Positions 7,464 through 17,109 of a stretch of DNA of 64,000 nt are shown here, piece by piece. The translations under genes and the position numbers were made by a program. The first letter of the stretch is position 1, and each line of letters starts with the position of its first letter. The notes below the pieces were generated by a model, which was not told the DNA's origin, did not search any database, and saw only the letters and a list, made by a program, of their open reading frames with translations. The DNA comes from Holophagales bacterium (GTDB taxonomy: Bacteria > Acidobacteriota > Thermoanaerobaculia > Multivoradales > JAGPDF01): the NCBI GenBank assembly GCA_016699405.1, contig CP064972.1:2635501-2699500 (forward strand), in the 5' to 3' direction.

Positions 7464-8468
7464 CTACTTCTGCGACAGCAGGAGCTGGCGCGCCACCTCG
7501 GCGTAGAAGCGCCGGGTCGCCTGCTGCCACTCCACCGCGGTGAACGCCTCGGGGGGAGCGCTCAGCTCGACGACCCCGCGACCGTCGGTCGCAGTGGCCA
7601 CCTTGATGCGAAAGGTCGACCAGAGGATCGCCCAGTTCGCCGTCGCGTCGACGCGCGGGTCGAAGCGGCTGCCCGACAACAGGACGGCGTCGCGCACCGC
7701 GGCGAGGAGCTTGCCCGAGGGGCCGTCGTAGGGACGATCGAAGCTCCGCCGGTCGAGCCGATAGCCGGCCGGAATCTGGTACCGGTCGACCTCGAGCAGC
7801 GGCGCGAATGCCGGATGGGCGAGCAGCTCGGCGAAGTTGGCGTCGAAGCGGGCGCGGACGCGCGAGGTCTCGTCGAGGGCGATCGCCCGTTCGAGCTCGC
7901 GCGCGGCGAATGCCGCGTAGCCGGCCAGAGCGTAGTTCTTGGCGATGCGGAAACGTGCCTCGGCCGATCGCGGATCGCGGGCCGCGTAGCGCTCGAAGCG
8001 CGGCGCGGCCTCTTGCAGGCGACCGGCGAGGAGCAGCGTCGCGCCGAGGTTGAGGTCGTTGTCGGCGGCGGTCGGGTCGAGCGCCTCCGCGCGGGTGAAC
8101 GCGGCGAGCGCGTCGTCCCAGCGCTTGTCGGCGACCGCCAGCCCGGCGAGTCCGAGCCAGGCCGGGCGCAGCGTCGGATCGACGGCCACGGCCTGCTCGA
8201 GGTCGACGCGGCAAGCGGCGAGCTCCCCGGCCATGCAGCGGGCGCTGCCGCGCAGGTAGAGGGCGCGCGGCTCGCGCGGCCGGTGGGCGAGCAGCGGCGC
8301 GATCGCCGCCTTTGCCCCGGCGGCGTCGCCCTCGGTGAGCATCGCCTCCACGCGGGTGAGGATCGCGGCGTCCTCGGCCGGCGTGCTGGGAGTGGATGCG
8401 GCGGCGACCGGAGGGACGAAGCCGGCGAGGCCGGCGAGCAGCAGGCAGGAGGCGGCACGAGATCCCAT
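7464..8468 (-). CDS. Secreted/periplasmic TPR protein
   Basis: The 334-residue protein has a signal peptide (hydrophobic core about residues 6-20, AAA-type cleavage near 24). About four tetratricopeptide repeats follow between residues 35 and 200; DLNLGATLLLAGRLQEAAPRFERY is one example region. The C-terminal 120 residues form a different domain that contains a conserved-looking WAILWSTFRIKV and ends in a helical tail. It probably scaffolds a complex in the periplasm; partner unknown. It is convergent with fabH and divergent from the ClpX-like gene, with only 45 bp between their starts. TAGATT sits 6 nt before its ATG. Confidence 0.75.
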   Translation of the reverse strand: MGSRAASCLLLAGLAGFVPPVAAASTPSTPAEDAAILTRVEAMLTEGDAAGAKAAIAPLLAHRPREPRALYLRGSARCMAGELAACRVDLEQAVAVDPTLRPAWLGLAGLAVADKRWDDALAAFTRAEALDPTAADNDLNLGATLLLAGRLQEAAPRFERYAARDPRSAEARFRIAKNYALAGYAAFAARELERAIALDETSRVRARFDANFAELLAHPAFAPLLEVDRYQIPAGYRLDRRSFDRPYDGPSGKLLAAVRDAVLLSGSRFDPRVDATANWAILWSTFRIKVATATDGRGVVELSAPPEAFTAVEWQQATRRFYAEVARQLLLSQK

Positions 8469-8474
8469 GGGCTG

Positions 8475-8480
8475 AATCTA
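8475..8480 (-). promoter_or_regulatory. -10 box TAGATT for the TPR gene (leaderless)
   Basis: TAGATT on the minus strand (8480-8475) is exactly 6 nt from the ATG at 8468. It faces the TATGAT box of the divergent gene within the same 45-bp spacer, so the two promoters are back to back. Confidence 0.5.
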
Positions 8481-8501
8481 TCGAGGCTCACGCGGCGACG
8501 C

Positions 8502-8507
8502 TATGAT
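8502..8507 (+). promoter_or_regulatory. -10 box TATGAT for the ClpX-like gene (leaderless)
   Basis: TATGAT at 8502-8507 lies exactly 6 nt before the GTG start at 8514, with no ribosome-binding site in between. The arrangement mirrors the divergent promoter of the TPR gene. Confidence 0.5.
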
Positions 8508-8513
8508 CGCGCC

Positions 8514-9587
8514 GTGAGTTTCCAGGCCCCTCCCCCCACGATGATCGCCGGGGCGCTCGGCCGCCGCGTTCTCGGTCAGGACGAGGCGGTTCGCGAGATG
8601 GCGATCGCCCTGGCCAAGAAGGTCGCGGGCCTGCGGGTCGGCAACATCCTGATGATCGGCTCGTCGGGCACCGGCAAGACGACGCTGATGCGGGCGGTGG
8701 AGAGCTTCCTCGCCGCCGAACCGGCGCTCGCCGAACGCTCGACGGTCGTGCGCCTGCACGCCAACGTCCTCGGGGAGGAGGCCGAACGCGGGCGGCCGGG
8801 CGAGGCGGTGCTGCGCCGCCTGCTCGAGCGCGCCCGCGAGCAGCTCGGCTCGACCGCGCCCCTGCCGGACCTCTTGGCGCGAGCGGTGCGCGGACTGGTC
8901 TTCGTCGACGAGGTGGACAAGATCCGCTCCCACGTCGGTGGCCAGCCGAACGTGCGCGGCATCCGGGCGCAGGAAGCGCTGCTCACCCTGATCGAGAACG
9001 AGGCGATCCCCTTCGAGCTCCCGGCCTGGGCGGGCGGCGGCCCGGTGACCGTCGATTCGAGCAGCCTGCTCTTCGTTTGCGGCGGGGCGTTCGAAGGGCT
9101 CTACGACGCGGTGTTCGACCGGGTGACGGTCGGGCGCGACCGGGGAGCGCTCAAGCCGGTGACGGTGGTCGAAGGCGGCACGGTGCGCGAGGAGCTGCAG
9201 TTCCACCTGCGCGACTGGTTGCGCAACGAGGATCTGTTCGACTACGGCATGAGCCCGCAGTTCCTCTCCCGCTTCGACGCCGTGGTGCTGCTCTCCGACC
9301 TCGGCGAAGACGAGCTCGTTCGCATCTTCCTCGAGACGCCCGACTCGGGCTACCAGGTGGCGCGCGAGTACTTCGCCAGCCGCGGCATCCATCTCGCCCT
9401 GTCGCCGGACGCGGTCCGGCGGATCGCGCGCGAGGCGGCCCGCCAGCCGCGGCTTGGCGCGCGGGCGCTCAAGGAGGTCTTCCGCCGAGTGATCCGCGAC
9501 TACGAGTTCGAGCCCGAGCGACACGCGGCAGGAGGAGCGCTGCTGCTCGACCTGCGCGAGGTCGAGGCCGGGCTCGCCGGCGGCTGA
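8514..9587 (+). CDS. ClpX-like AAA+ ATPase lacking the zinc-binding domain
   Basis: The 357-residue protein has Walker A GSSGTGKTT at residues 49-57, Walker B LVFVDEVDK, a sensor region around MSPQFLSRFDAVV, and LGARALKE as the sensor-2 part of the C-terminal small domain, all in ClpX order. The N-terminal cysteine-rich zinc domain of true ClpX is absent; the ATPase begins after about 12 residues. It may therefore unfold proteins with another partner protease, or act alone as a remodeller. No clpP is adjacent. The GTG start is preferred because of the -10 box 6 nt upstream; an ATG at 8541 is the alternative. Confidence 0.8.
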   Translation: MSFQAPPPTMIAGALGRRVLGQDEAVREMAIALAKKVAGLRVGNILMIGSSGTGKTTLMRAVESFLAAEPALAERSTVVRLHANVLGEEAERGRPGEAVLRRLLERAREQLGSTAPLPDLLARAVRGLVFVDEVDKIRSHVGGQPNVRGIRAQEALLTLIENEAIPFELPAWAGGGPVTVDSSSLLFVCGGAFEGLYDAVFDRVTVGRDRGALKPVTVVEGGTVREELQFHLRDWLRNEDLFDYGMSPQFLSRFDAVVLLSDLGEDELVRIFLETPDSGYQVAREYFASRGIHLALSPDAVRRIAREAARQPRLGARALKEVFRRVIRDYEFEPERHAAGGALLLDLREVEAGLAGG

Positions 9588-9627
9588 GAGCGTCGGCGGG
9601 CGTCGGGCGCCGCGGCGACCGAGCCGC

Positions 9628-10671
9628 TCAACGTGCTTCGGCGGCGAGCCGCTTGGCCCGCGCCAGGCGGATCCGCTTGGCCCGCATCCGTCGGCGATGG
9701 AAACGCGTCGCCGTCGGAATCATCACCAGCGCGACGAGCAGAGCGAGCGCCACGGCGAGGTCGCGCGCGATGCGTGCCCGGTCGGCCGCCGCGGCGCGCA
9801 CGATCGCCGAAGAGAAGTAGGTCCAGACGACGACCGCCGGCGCGAGGCCGATCACCGAGCTTGCCATGAACTGGGAGAAGCGCACGCCGGCCACGGCCGC
9901 AGCGGCGTTGACCAGGGGGAAGGGCAGCGGCAGGAAGCGGGTGCTGACCAGGGCCCAGAAGCCGTGCCGGTGCAGCATCCGCTCGGCCTTGGCGAGCCGG
10001 TTGCCGCCGAACTTTTCGACGGCTTCTCGCCCGAGATAGCGGGCAAGGGCGAAGGTGGTCGCGGCGCCGAGCAGGGTGCCGGCGACGTTCACCGCGCTGC
10101 CGAGCGCCGAACCGAAGATCGCTCCGCCGGCGAAGAGCAGCGGTGTCGCCGGAATGCCGAGCGGACAGAGCAGGCCGTAGAGCGCCAGCAGGACGAGCGG
10201 GCTCCACCAGTGGCCGCGCGCCGCCTCGAGCATCGCCGAGAAGCGCTCGGGCTCGATCAGGCGACCGAGCGGTGTCCAGCGCAGCGCCGCGAAGGTGCCG
10301 CCGAGCAGGGCGACGAGCAAGCCGGCCTTGATCCAGGTCCCCGCATGGGTGGTGTGTGCCGCGTGCGGACGCGGAGCGGTCGACGGCTCGCCGGCGAGCT
10401 CGTCGCGCAGCCGGACGACGTCGACGCCGAGCACCCGCCGGGGCAGATGCCGCACCGCCGCGCGGCAGGCGGAGAGCTCCCGTTTCGCGGCGGCCGCGTC
10501 TCCCCGCTCTGCCGCCTGGGCAGCGCGGCCGAGCGCGACGAGGCCGGTGAGCAGGGCCGTCTCCGCCGGTCGGCCGGCGTGGGCGGACCGTGCACTCTCC
10601 CACGCGGCGATCGCTGCGGCGAAATCCTGGGAGTCGAAGGCTCGCAGGCCGGGGAGGACGGCCGGATCCAT
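9628..10671 (-). CDS. VTT (TVP38/TMEM64/DedA-like) membrane protein with DUF309-like N-terminal helical domain
   Basis: The 347-residue protein has two parts. Residues 1-95 are soluble and helical and resemble DUF309 (FDSQDFAAAIAAWE, then a GLVALGRAAQAAERGD helix). From about residue 113 there are some five membrane segments with the VTT pattern: GIPATPLLFAGGAIFG, ALARYLGREAVEKFGG, and FLPLPFPLVNAAAAVAG. Such proteins are linked to membrane-lipid scrambling or undecaprenyl-phosphate handling; the substrate here is unknown. A very basic C-terminal tail (RRRMRAKRIR) should be cytoplasmic. It follows the YggX-like gene by 16 bp in the minus-strand operon. Confidence 0.78.
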   Translation of the reverse strand: MDPAVLPGLRAFDSQDFAAAIAAWESARSAHAGRPAETALLTGLVALGRAAQAAERGDAAAAKRELSACRAAVRHLPRRVLGVDVVRLRDELAGEPSTAPRPHAAHTTHAGTWIKAGLLVALLGGTFAALRWTPLGRLIEPERFSAMLEAARGHWWSPLVLLALYGLLCPLGIPATPLLFAGGAIFGSALGSAVNVAGTLLGAATTFALARYLGREAVEKFGGNRLAKAERMLHRHGFWALVSTRFLPLPFPLVNAAAAVAGVRFSQFMASSVIGLAPAVVVWTYFSSAIVRAAAADRARIARDLAVALALLVALVMIPTATRFHRRRMRAKRIRLARAKRLAAEAR

Positions 10672-10687
10672 CGGGATCGTCCCGGCG

Positions 10688-10942
10688 TCAGCCGGCCTTG
10701 GCCGGAGAATCGAGAGCGAGGAACTGGCGCAGGTGGGCGTCGAGCACGGCTTGCGCCCCGGGGTCCATGAAGTTGAGCCGCAGCTCGTTGATCACCATGA
10801 CTTCGGCACGCTGCCACTCGGTCCAGCAGTCGGCGCAGGCCTTCCCCTGGATCTCGGCGCCGAGGGGACCGCGCAACGGCGGGCGAGCGAGCGCCGGGGC
10901 GTCGGGGCGCCCACAGCGGGAACAGACGACGGTGGAGCTCAT
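10688..10942 (-). CDS. YggX-like protein with added zinc-ribbon cysteines
   Basis: The 84-residue protein matches the Fe(2+)-trafficking/oxidative-damage protection YggX family along its length: RPPLRGPLGAEI, WTEWQRAEVMVINELRLNFMD, and a final FLAL helix. Classical YggX has one N-terminal cysteine. Here two CxxC pairs are present (Cys7/Cys10 and Cys36/Cys39), which suggests a structural zinc or iron site. The role in iron handling is inferred from the family. It overlaps the preceding gene by four bases (ATGA). Confidence 0.82.
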   Translation of the reverse strand: MSSTVVCSRCGRPDAPALARPPLRGPLGAEIQGKACADCWTEWQRAEVMVINELRLNFMDPGAQAVLDAHLRQFLALDSPAKAG

Positions 10943-11191
10943 CGGACCTCCCCGGGCAGAACGATCCGCGACTCGGCGCGATCGCCGACCTCGCGTGGAA
11001 CATGGACGAGCAGCCAGTGATCGCGCGAGTCGGCCGGTCCCTTGAGCTGCTTGACCGCCTCGTCAGGGACCGCCAGGGTGACGTAGGCGGCGCGGCGCTC
11101 GTTGCGCCGCGCGAGGTCGGTGGCGAGCTCGGCGATCGGCATCACCTCGACGCGCTGCGGATACTTCGCCAGGGCGAAGGCGAGGATCTCC

Positions 11192-11205
<14 letters not shown>
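10939..11205 (-). CDS. Small hypothetical protein
   Basis: The 88-residue soluble protein is not recognised. It begins with a helix (PEEILAFALAKYP), then a strand-rich half (RRAAYVTLAVPDEAVKQL, HWLLVHVPREV). It is translationally coupled on both sides: its ATG lies within the end of the UDP-xylose synthase gene (14-bp overlap), and its stop overlaps the YggX-like start (ATGA). The tight coupling and the biased third-position GC argue that it is real. Function unknown. Confidence 0.65.
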
Positions 11206-12135
<930 letters not shown>

Positions 12136-12139
<4 letters not shown>

Positions 12140-13485
12140 CCCGCCGCTCCCACCTTCGCAGTCATCTTGCCCGCAGCCACCGAGGGGCGACCCACCGAAA
12201 CGTACTCGAAGCCCGCCGCGGCCATCTTGGCCGGCTCGTAGATGTTGCGCAGGTCGACGACCAGCGGGCGCTTGAGCAGCTTCTGGAGCTTGTCGGTCTC
12301 GAGCTTGCGGAAGCGGTTCCACTCGGTGGCGATCACCAGACCGTCGGCGCCTTCGCAGGTCTCGTAGGGGCCCGGGCAGTATTCGACGCCGGCCGACAGC
12401 AGCGGCTTGGCGGCGTCCATCGCCGCCGGGTCGTAGGCCTTGACGCGTGCTCCGGCGGCGATGAGCCCCTCGATCACGACGATGGCCGGCGACTCGCGCA
12501 TGTCGTCGGTGTCGGGCTTGAAGGAGAGCCCGAGCACGGCCACCGTCTTGCCGGCGACCCCGCCGAAGGCCTCGGCAACCTTGCCGACCATGCGACGCTG
12601 GGTGCGTTCGTTGGCCGAGAGCACCGCCTCGATGATCTCGAAGCGCTTGCCCTGCTCGTGGGCGATGCGCGCCACGGCCCGCGTGTCCTTCGGGAAGCAG
12701 GAACCGCCGTAGCCCGGTCCGGGGTGGAGGAACTTCGGGTTGATCCGGTTGTCGAGGCCCATCCCCTTGGCGACCACTTCGACGTCCGCGCCGACCGCTT
12801 CGCAGAGCTCGGCCACCTCGTTGATGAAGGTGATCTTGGTGGCAAGGAAGCCGTTCGAGGCGTACTTGATCATCTCGGCGCTCTCGACGTTGGCGATGAC
12901 GAACGGCACGTCGGCGACGCGCAGCGGCGAGTAGACCTCGAGCATCACCTCGACGGCGCGGGGATCGCGGGCGCCGATCACCACCCGGTCGGGGCGCAGG
13001 AAGTCGTCGACGGCGCAGCCCTCGCGCAGGAACTCGGGGTTGGAGCAGACCGCGAAGTCGCCCTTGCCGCCGGTCTGTTCGGCGACCAGCTGCTCGATCA
13101 TCTGGCCGGTTCCCACCGGCACGGTGCTCTTCGTGACGATGACCTTGAAGCCGTTGAGGTGCTGGGCGATCGACTCGGCGACCTGGCGCACGAACGAGAG
13201 GTCGGCCGAGCCGTCGGGCAGCGGCGGGGTGCCGACGGCGATGAATACCGCCTTGGCCTCCTCGATCGCCGGCCCGAGGTCGGTCGAGAACTTGAGCCGA
13301 CCGGCCTCGACGTTGCGGGCCACCACCTCCTCGAGGCCGGGCTCGTAGATTGGGATCTCGCCGCGCTTCAGGGCGGCGATCTTCGCCTCGTCCTTGTCGA
13401 TCCCGGTGACGTCCATTCCGAAGTCCGCCAGGCACGCTCCGGTGACCAGGCCGACGTAGCCGCTTCCCACCACGCAAATCTTCAT
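12136..13485 (-). CDS. ugd: UDP-glucose 6-dehydrogenase
   Basis: The 449-residue NAD-dependent enzyme oxidises UDP-glucose to UDP-glucuronate. Residues 1-30 form the NAD fold (VVGSGYVGL), VGTPPLPDGSADL is a conserved loop, and the catalytic cysteine is Cys263 in GYGGSCFPKD. YDPAAMDAAK belongs to the C-terminal UDP-binding domain. The product supplies the UDP-xylose synthase downstream and probably the UDP-glucuronate epimerase-like gene at 14.9 kb. GGAGAGG lies a few bases before the ATG, and a strong stem-loop sits further upstream in the leader. Confidence 0.95.
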
Positions 13486-13505
13486 ATTTGACCTCTCCGC
13501 TTGGG

Positions 13506-13538
13506 GGACTCCCGGCGGGTGATCGGCCGGGAGAGTCC
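13506..13538 (-). other. Stem-loop in the leader of the ugd operon
   Basis: GGACTCCCGGC (13506-13516) pairs with GCCGGGAGAGTCC (13526-13538) apart from a 2-nt AG bulge. It lies about 20 nt before the ugd start, just outside the ribosome-binding site. No U-run follows on the minus strand, so it is not an ordinary terminator; a transcript-stability or translation-control role is possible. Confidence 0.5.
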
Positions 13539-13620
13539 GAGAGGGGATGCGCGCCCGATTCTGGAACGCGCCGGACGGCTTAGCCTACCGTGAAGCGGGT
13601 GCCGTCCCCAAACGCGGGGG

Positions 13621-14889
13621 TCAGAGGCGCATCTCGCCGCGGCGGACCATGGCGACGAAGAGGGCGGCGAGGCGGGGGTCGAACTGGGTGCCCGAGGCGG
13701 CGGCGATCCGTTCGCAGGCCTCGTCCGGCGGACAGGAGCGCTGATAGCTGGTGGCGCTCGTCATGCTGTCGTAGGCCTCGACCAGCCCGATGAGGCGGGA
13801 TTCGAGCGGGATCGCTTCGCCGGCGAGGCCGTCGGGGTAGCCGCCGCCGTTCCACCACTCGTGATGGTGGCGGACGATCGGCGCGAGGTCTTCCCAGAGA
13901 CGGACCGGCCGCAGCATCTCGGCGCCGAGCCCCGGGTGCTGGCGCAACACGGCGAGGTCGGTGGTCGCCCGGTCGATGTGCAGCATGCCGAGGTCGTGGA
14001 GCAGCGCCGCGGCGTGCAGCCGCTTGATCTGGTCCTCGTCGAGATCGAGCGCTCGCCCCAGCCGCAGGGAGTAGCGGGCCACGTCGGCCGAATGCTCGCC
14101 CATGTAGTCGAGGTGCGCGTCGAGCGCCGCCACCAGCAGGTGGGTGGCGTGGGTGTAGAAGTTGCGTTGCACCTCTTCGAGCTCGAGCCCGCGCAGCGTG
14201 GCGCCGAGCATCGAAGCGAGGGTGTCGAGCGGTCCGACGATTGCCTGCTCGTCGGCGCCGTCGCCGGCGTGCAGGGCGAGGAGGGTGCGCGGATGCGTCT
14301 CGTCGCCGCAGCGGACGGCCGTCGCCCAGACCGCCCGGCCGTGCCAGAGGGCGCTGCCGGGGAGCGCCTCGTGGACGGCACGAGCCTCCTCGCTCGCGGC
14401 GCGGGCGAGGCGCTGGAGCTCCGGCAGGGACCGGGCGAGGATCGCCTCGACGCCGGCGCCGGCCTGACCCCGCGGCTGCGGCTCGGCTTCGCGTCCTCCT
14501 GCCTCGAGGTAGACGGCCCAGCCGCCCCCGACGAGCCGGACGGCCGCCTCGAGGGCCCCCTGGATCGCCTGCTGGTCGTGCTCGGTCGACTGCAGCCCCT
14601 GGGCGGCGGCAAGCAACGAGGCGAGCCGTCGGTTGTCGCGATCGAGCCGGGCGAGCGCCTGATTCGTCGTGCGACGCAGGGCGAGGAAGGAGGCGAGCGA
14701 CAGGATCCCGAGGCCGACGAACGCGGCGAGCGGCGCCAGCCGGGCGTCGACGTCGTCCGGGGAGACGAAGCGCTGGCCGACCCAAGCGAGCGCCATGAGC
14801 GGGACGACGGCGCCCAGGAAATAGGCGAGGTAGACCGCCCGGTCGAGCGGCTGCGAGAAGAGCGAGAAGCGGCGGAGCGATCTGGCCAA
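13621..14889 (-). CDS. Membrane HD-GYP domain protein (probable c-di-GMP phosphodiesterase)
   Basis: The ~422-residue protein starts with two hydrophobic segments (AVYLAYFLGAVVPLMALAWV and FVGLGILSLASFLAL), then a coiled-coil linker, a divergent GAF-like sensor region (about 90-210) and a C-terminal HD-GYP domain. LLHDLGMLHI carries the HD pair, and HHEWWNGGGYPDGL matches HHExxxGxGYPxGL. Family members hydrolyse cyclic di-GMP; which signal the middle domain senses is unknown. The start is uncertain: no ATG precedes the first membrane segment. TTG at 14889 is preferred because GAGGAGAGG lies about 11 nt upstream. Its context beside polysaccharide and outer-membrane lipid genes fits surface control. 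Confidence 0.82.
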   Translation of the reverse strand: MARSLRRFSLFSQPLDRAVYLAYFLGAVVPLMALAWVGQRFVSPDDVDARLAPLAAFVGLGILSLASFLALRRTTNQALARLDRDNRRLASLLAAAQGLQSTEHDQQAIQGALEAAVRLVGGGWAVYLEAGGREAEPQPRGQAGAGVEAILARSLPELQRLARAASEEARAVHEALPGSALWHGRAVWATAVRCGDETHPRTLLALHAGDGADEQAIVGPLDTLASMLGATLRGLELEEVQRNFYTHATHLLVAALDAHLDYMGEHSADVARYSLRLGRALDLDEDQIKRLHAAALLHDLGMLHIDRATTDLAVLRQHPGLGAEMLRPVRLWEDLAPIVRHHHEWWNGGGYPDGLAGEAIPLESRLIGLVEAYDSMTSATSYQRSCPPDEACERIAAASGTQFDPRLAALFVAMVRRGEMRL

Positions 14890-14917
14890 GCGGTGGACCG
14901 TCCTCTCCTCGCCGAGG

Positions 14918-15868
14918 TCAGGAGCCGCTCTCGCGGTACCAGGCGACGTAGCGGCGCAGCCCCTCGCGGATCGGCACGCGGGGAGAGTAGCCGAGCAGCC
15001 GCTTGGCCTTCGAGACGTCGGCAAAGGTGATCGGCACGTCGCCGGGCTGTTCGGCGAGCAGCTCGACGCGCGGCTCGACCTCGAGCTCGCCGGCGATCCA
15101 GTGGACGAGGTCGATGAGGCGCGTCGTCTCCGAGCCGCCGAGGTTGAAGATCTCGAAGCCCGGCGCCAGGTCGCGCGACGCGACGATCCCGTCGACGATG
15201 TCGTCGATGTAGGTGTAGTCGCGCCGCGTGCTGCCGTTGCCGTAGAGCGGCACCGCCGCACCGCGCGCCAGCAGATCGGTGAACTTGGCGATCGCCATCT
15301 CCGGGCGCTGCGCCGGACCGTAGACGGTGAAGAAGCGCAGGCAGGCGGTCTTCAGGCCGTAGAGGTGGTGGTAGTTGAAGCAGAGCAGCTCGCCGGCGCG
15401 CTTGGTCGTCGCGTAGGGCGAGATCGGCCGCTCGACCGGATCCTCCTCGGCGAAGGGCACCTTTTCGTTGATGCCGTAGACCGACGAGGACGACGCGAAG
15501 ACGAAGGTCGCCGGGCCGTGCTGGCGGGCCGCTTCGAGCAGGCGCAAGGTGCCGATGCAGTTGACCTCTTCGTAGAGGATCGGCTCGCGCAGGCTCGGTC
15601 GGACCCCGGCCCGGGCGGCGAGGTGGACGACGGCGTCGAACCGGCCCGCGGCGAAGATCCGATCGACCAGCGCCGCGTCGCGGATGTCCCCCTCGACCAG
15701 GCGGTAATCCTCCCGTCCGAGCAGCGGTGCGACGTTGCGGCGTTTGCGTGCCGGGTCGTAGAAGTCGTTGAAGTCGTCGAGGACCGTGACGCGCTCGCCC
15801 TGGCCGAGCAGTCGCCGTGTCAGGTGCGAGCCGATGAAGCCGGCGCCGCCGGTGATGAGGGTGTGCAT
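14918..15868 (-). CDS. NAD-dependent epimerase, UDP-glucuronate 4-epimerase-like
   Basis: The 316-residue extended SDR has GGAGFIGSHL at the N-terminus, SSSSVYGINEKVPF with the catalytic Ser, and SPYATTKRAGE with the Tyr-x-x-x-Lys pair. YHHLYGLKTACLRFFTVYGP is characteristic of GalE/UGlcAE enzymes. The wording KVPFAEEDPVERPISPYA favours a UDP-glucuronate 4-epimerase, which would share the UDP-glucuronate pool with the decarboxylase at 11.2 kb. A GalE role cannot be excluded. It lies between the MCE gene (35 bp) and the HD-GYP gene (28 bp) in the same minus-strand operon. Confidence 0.88.
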   Translation of the reverse strand: MHTLITGGAGFIGSHLTRRLLGQGERVTVLDDFNDFYDPARKRRNVAPLLGREDYRLVEGDIRDAALVDRIFAAGRFDAVVHLAARAGVRPSLREPILYEEVNCIGTLRLLEAARQHGPATFVFASSSSVYGINEKVPFAEEDPVERPISPYATTKRAGELLCFNYHHLYGLKTACLRFFTVYGPAQRPEMAIAKFTDLLARGAAVPLYGNGSTRRDYTYIDDIVDGIVASRDLAPGFEIFNLGGSETTRLIDLVHWIAGELEVEPRVELLAEQPGDVPITFADVSKAKRLLGYSPRVPIREGLRRYVAWYRESGS

Positions 15869-15903
15869 CGCGAGACCGCCTCCGTCCTCTCCGGCGAGCG
15901 AGC

Positions 15904-17109
15904 CTATCGCAGGCCGCCGTCCGGCGCGGGGGTCGCGGGCGGCGGAGCGGGCGTCGACTCGGGGGCCGGGCGGTCCGCCGCCGCCTTCTCCGCGGCGAAG
16001 CGCTGGGCGATGCCGGCCTTCTGGCGGTTTCTCACCAGCCAACGTAGCAGGCGCGACTCGTTGACGCCGACCAGAATGTCGTCGAGCGCCTCGGCGACGC
16101 TCGGGTCGTTGAGGAGCCGGGCGGCGGTGCCGTCGCCGCGATCGAGCTTCTCGGCCACTTCGCGCAAGGTGCGCACGAGCAGCCGCAGCTCCTCGGTCAC
16201 CTCGCGCCCCCAGGCCTCGTCGTGCACCATCCGCGGCAGCAGGGCGTCGCCCTGTCGCAGCGCGGCGGTCGTCGCCGCCAGGTCGTCGGCGGCCTGGGAG
16301 AGGCGGGCCAGGGTCGTCTCCAGCCGCTCGCGCATCTGGCGGTCGTCGAGCAGGGCGGGCACCAGGCCGTCGCCCCCTTCGGCCTTGGCCAGCACCCGAT
16401 CGAGCCGCTCGACGGCCGAGGCCAGACGGTCGGCGAGCTGCCGGTCGCTCGTCAGACGGTGCAGGGCGCCCTTCCCCGAAGCGATCTCGTCGGCTGCTTG
16501 ACGGACCGAACGGAGCGTCGCCACCGCCTCGTCGCCGACGTCGACGCCGGAGGCCGGGGTGCGCAGGAGCTGGCCGAGGATCCCCTCGCCGCGCTCGGCG
16601 CGGGCGAGGATCGCGTCGAGCGAGTGGGAAATGGTGACGACGTTGTCCATCACGTCCTCGCCGGAGGCCACCAGCCGGTCGACGTTGGTCGACTCGGCGG
16701 CGCGGATCTCGCCGCGAATCGGCACCTCGGCCGAAGCGGGCGAGCCCGAGGTGATCTCGAGGAACTTGTCGCCCAGGAGGCCGAGCGTCTTGATCCGTGC
16801 GAGCGAGTCGAGACGGACGCGTTGGGAGTAGCGCCGGTCGATGGCGATGCGCACCTCGAGCAGCCGTTCGCCGGTGTCGGTCGGCAGCACGATCGTCTCG
16901 ATCCGGCCGACCTGGACGCCGTTGAGGTGGACGCTCGAGCCGGCCCGCAAGCCGCTGACGTCGCGGAAGTGGACGATGTAGCGCGCCTTCGGCGTGAACA
17001 GGTTCTGCTCGCGACCGAGGACGATCACCAGGGCGGAAAGCAGGACCAGGGCGAGCGCCACGAAGAGTCCGACGCGGAGCTCCCGGCGTCGTTCAGGGTT
17101 CATCGTCAT
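15904..17109 (-). CDS. mlaD: MlaD/MCE-family substrate-binding protein of a lipid ABC transporter
   Basis: The 401-residue protein has an N-terminal anchor (VGLFVALALVLLSALVIVLG, about residues 13-32) followed by one MCE domain: ARYIVHFRDVSGLRAGSSVHLNGVQVG, then TLGLLGDKFLEI. A long helical C-terminal part (about 150-370) and a Pro/Ala-rich tail follow. It should form the periplasmic ring that passes phospholipids between inner and outer membrane. The C-terminal helical region is much longer than in E. coli MlaD (about 180 aa) and may build a tunnel or needle, as in larger MCE proteins. It overlaps the ATPase gene by 17 bp. Confidence 0.92.
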   Translation of the reverse strand: MTMNPERRRELRVGLFVALALVLLSALVIVLGREQNLFTPKARYIVHFRDVSGLRAGSSVHLNGVQVGRIETIVLPTDTGERLLEVRIAIDRRYSQRVRLDSLARIKTLGLLGDKFLEITSGSPASAEVPIRGEIRAAESTNVDRLVASGEDVMDNVVTISHSLDAILARAERGEGILGQLLRTPASGVDVGDEAVATLRSVRQAADEIASGKGALHRLTSDRQLADRLASAVERLDRVLAKAEGGDGLVPALLDDRQMRERLETTLARLSQAADDLAATTAALRQGDALLPRMVHDEAWGREVTEELRLLVRTLREVAEKLDRGDGTAARLLNDPSVAEALDDILVGVNESRLLRWLVRNRQKAGIAQRFAAEKAAADRPAPESTPAPPPATPAPDGGLR

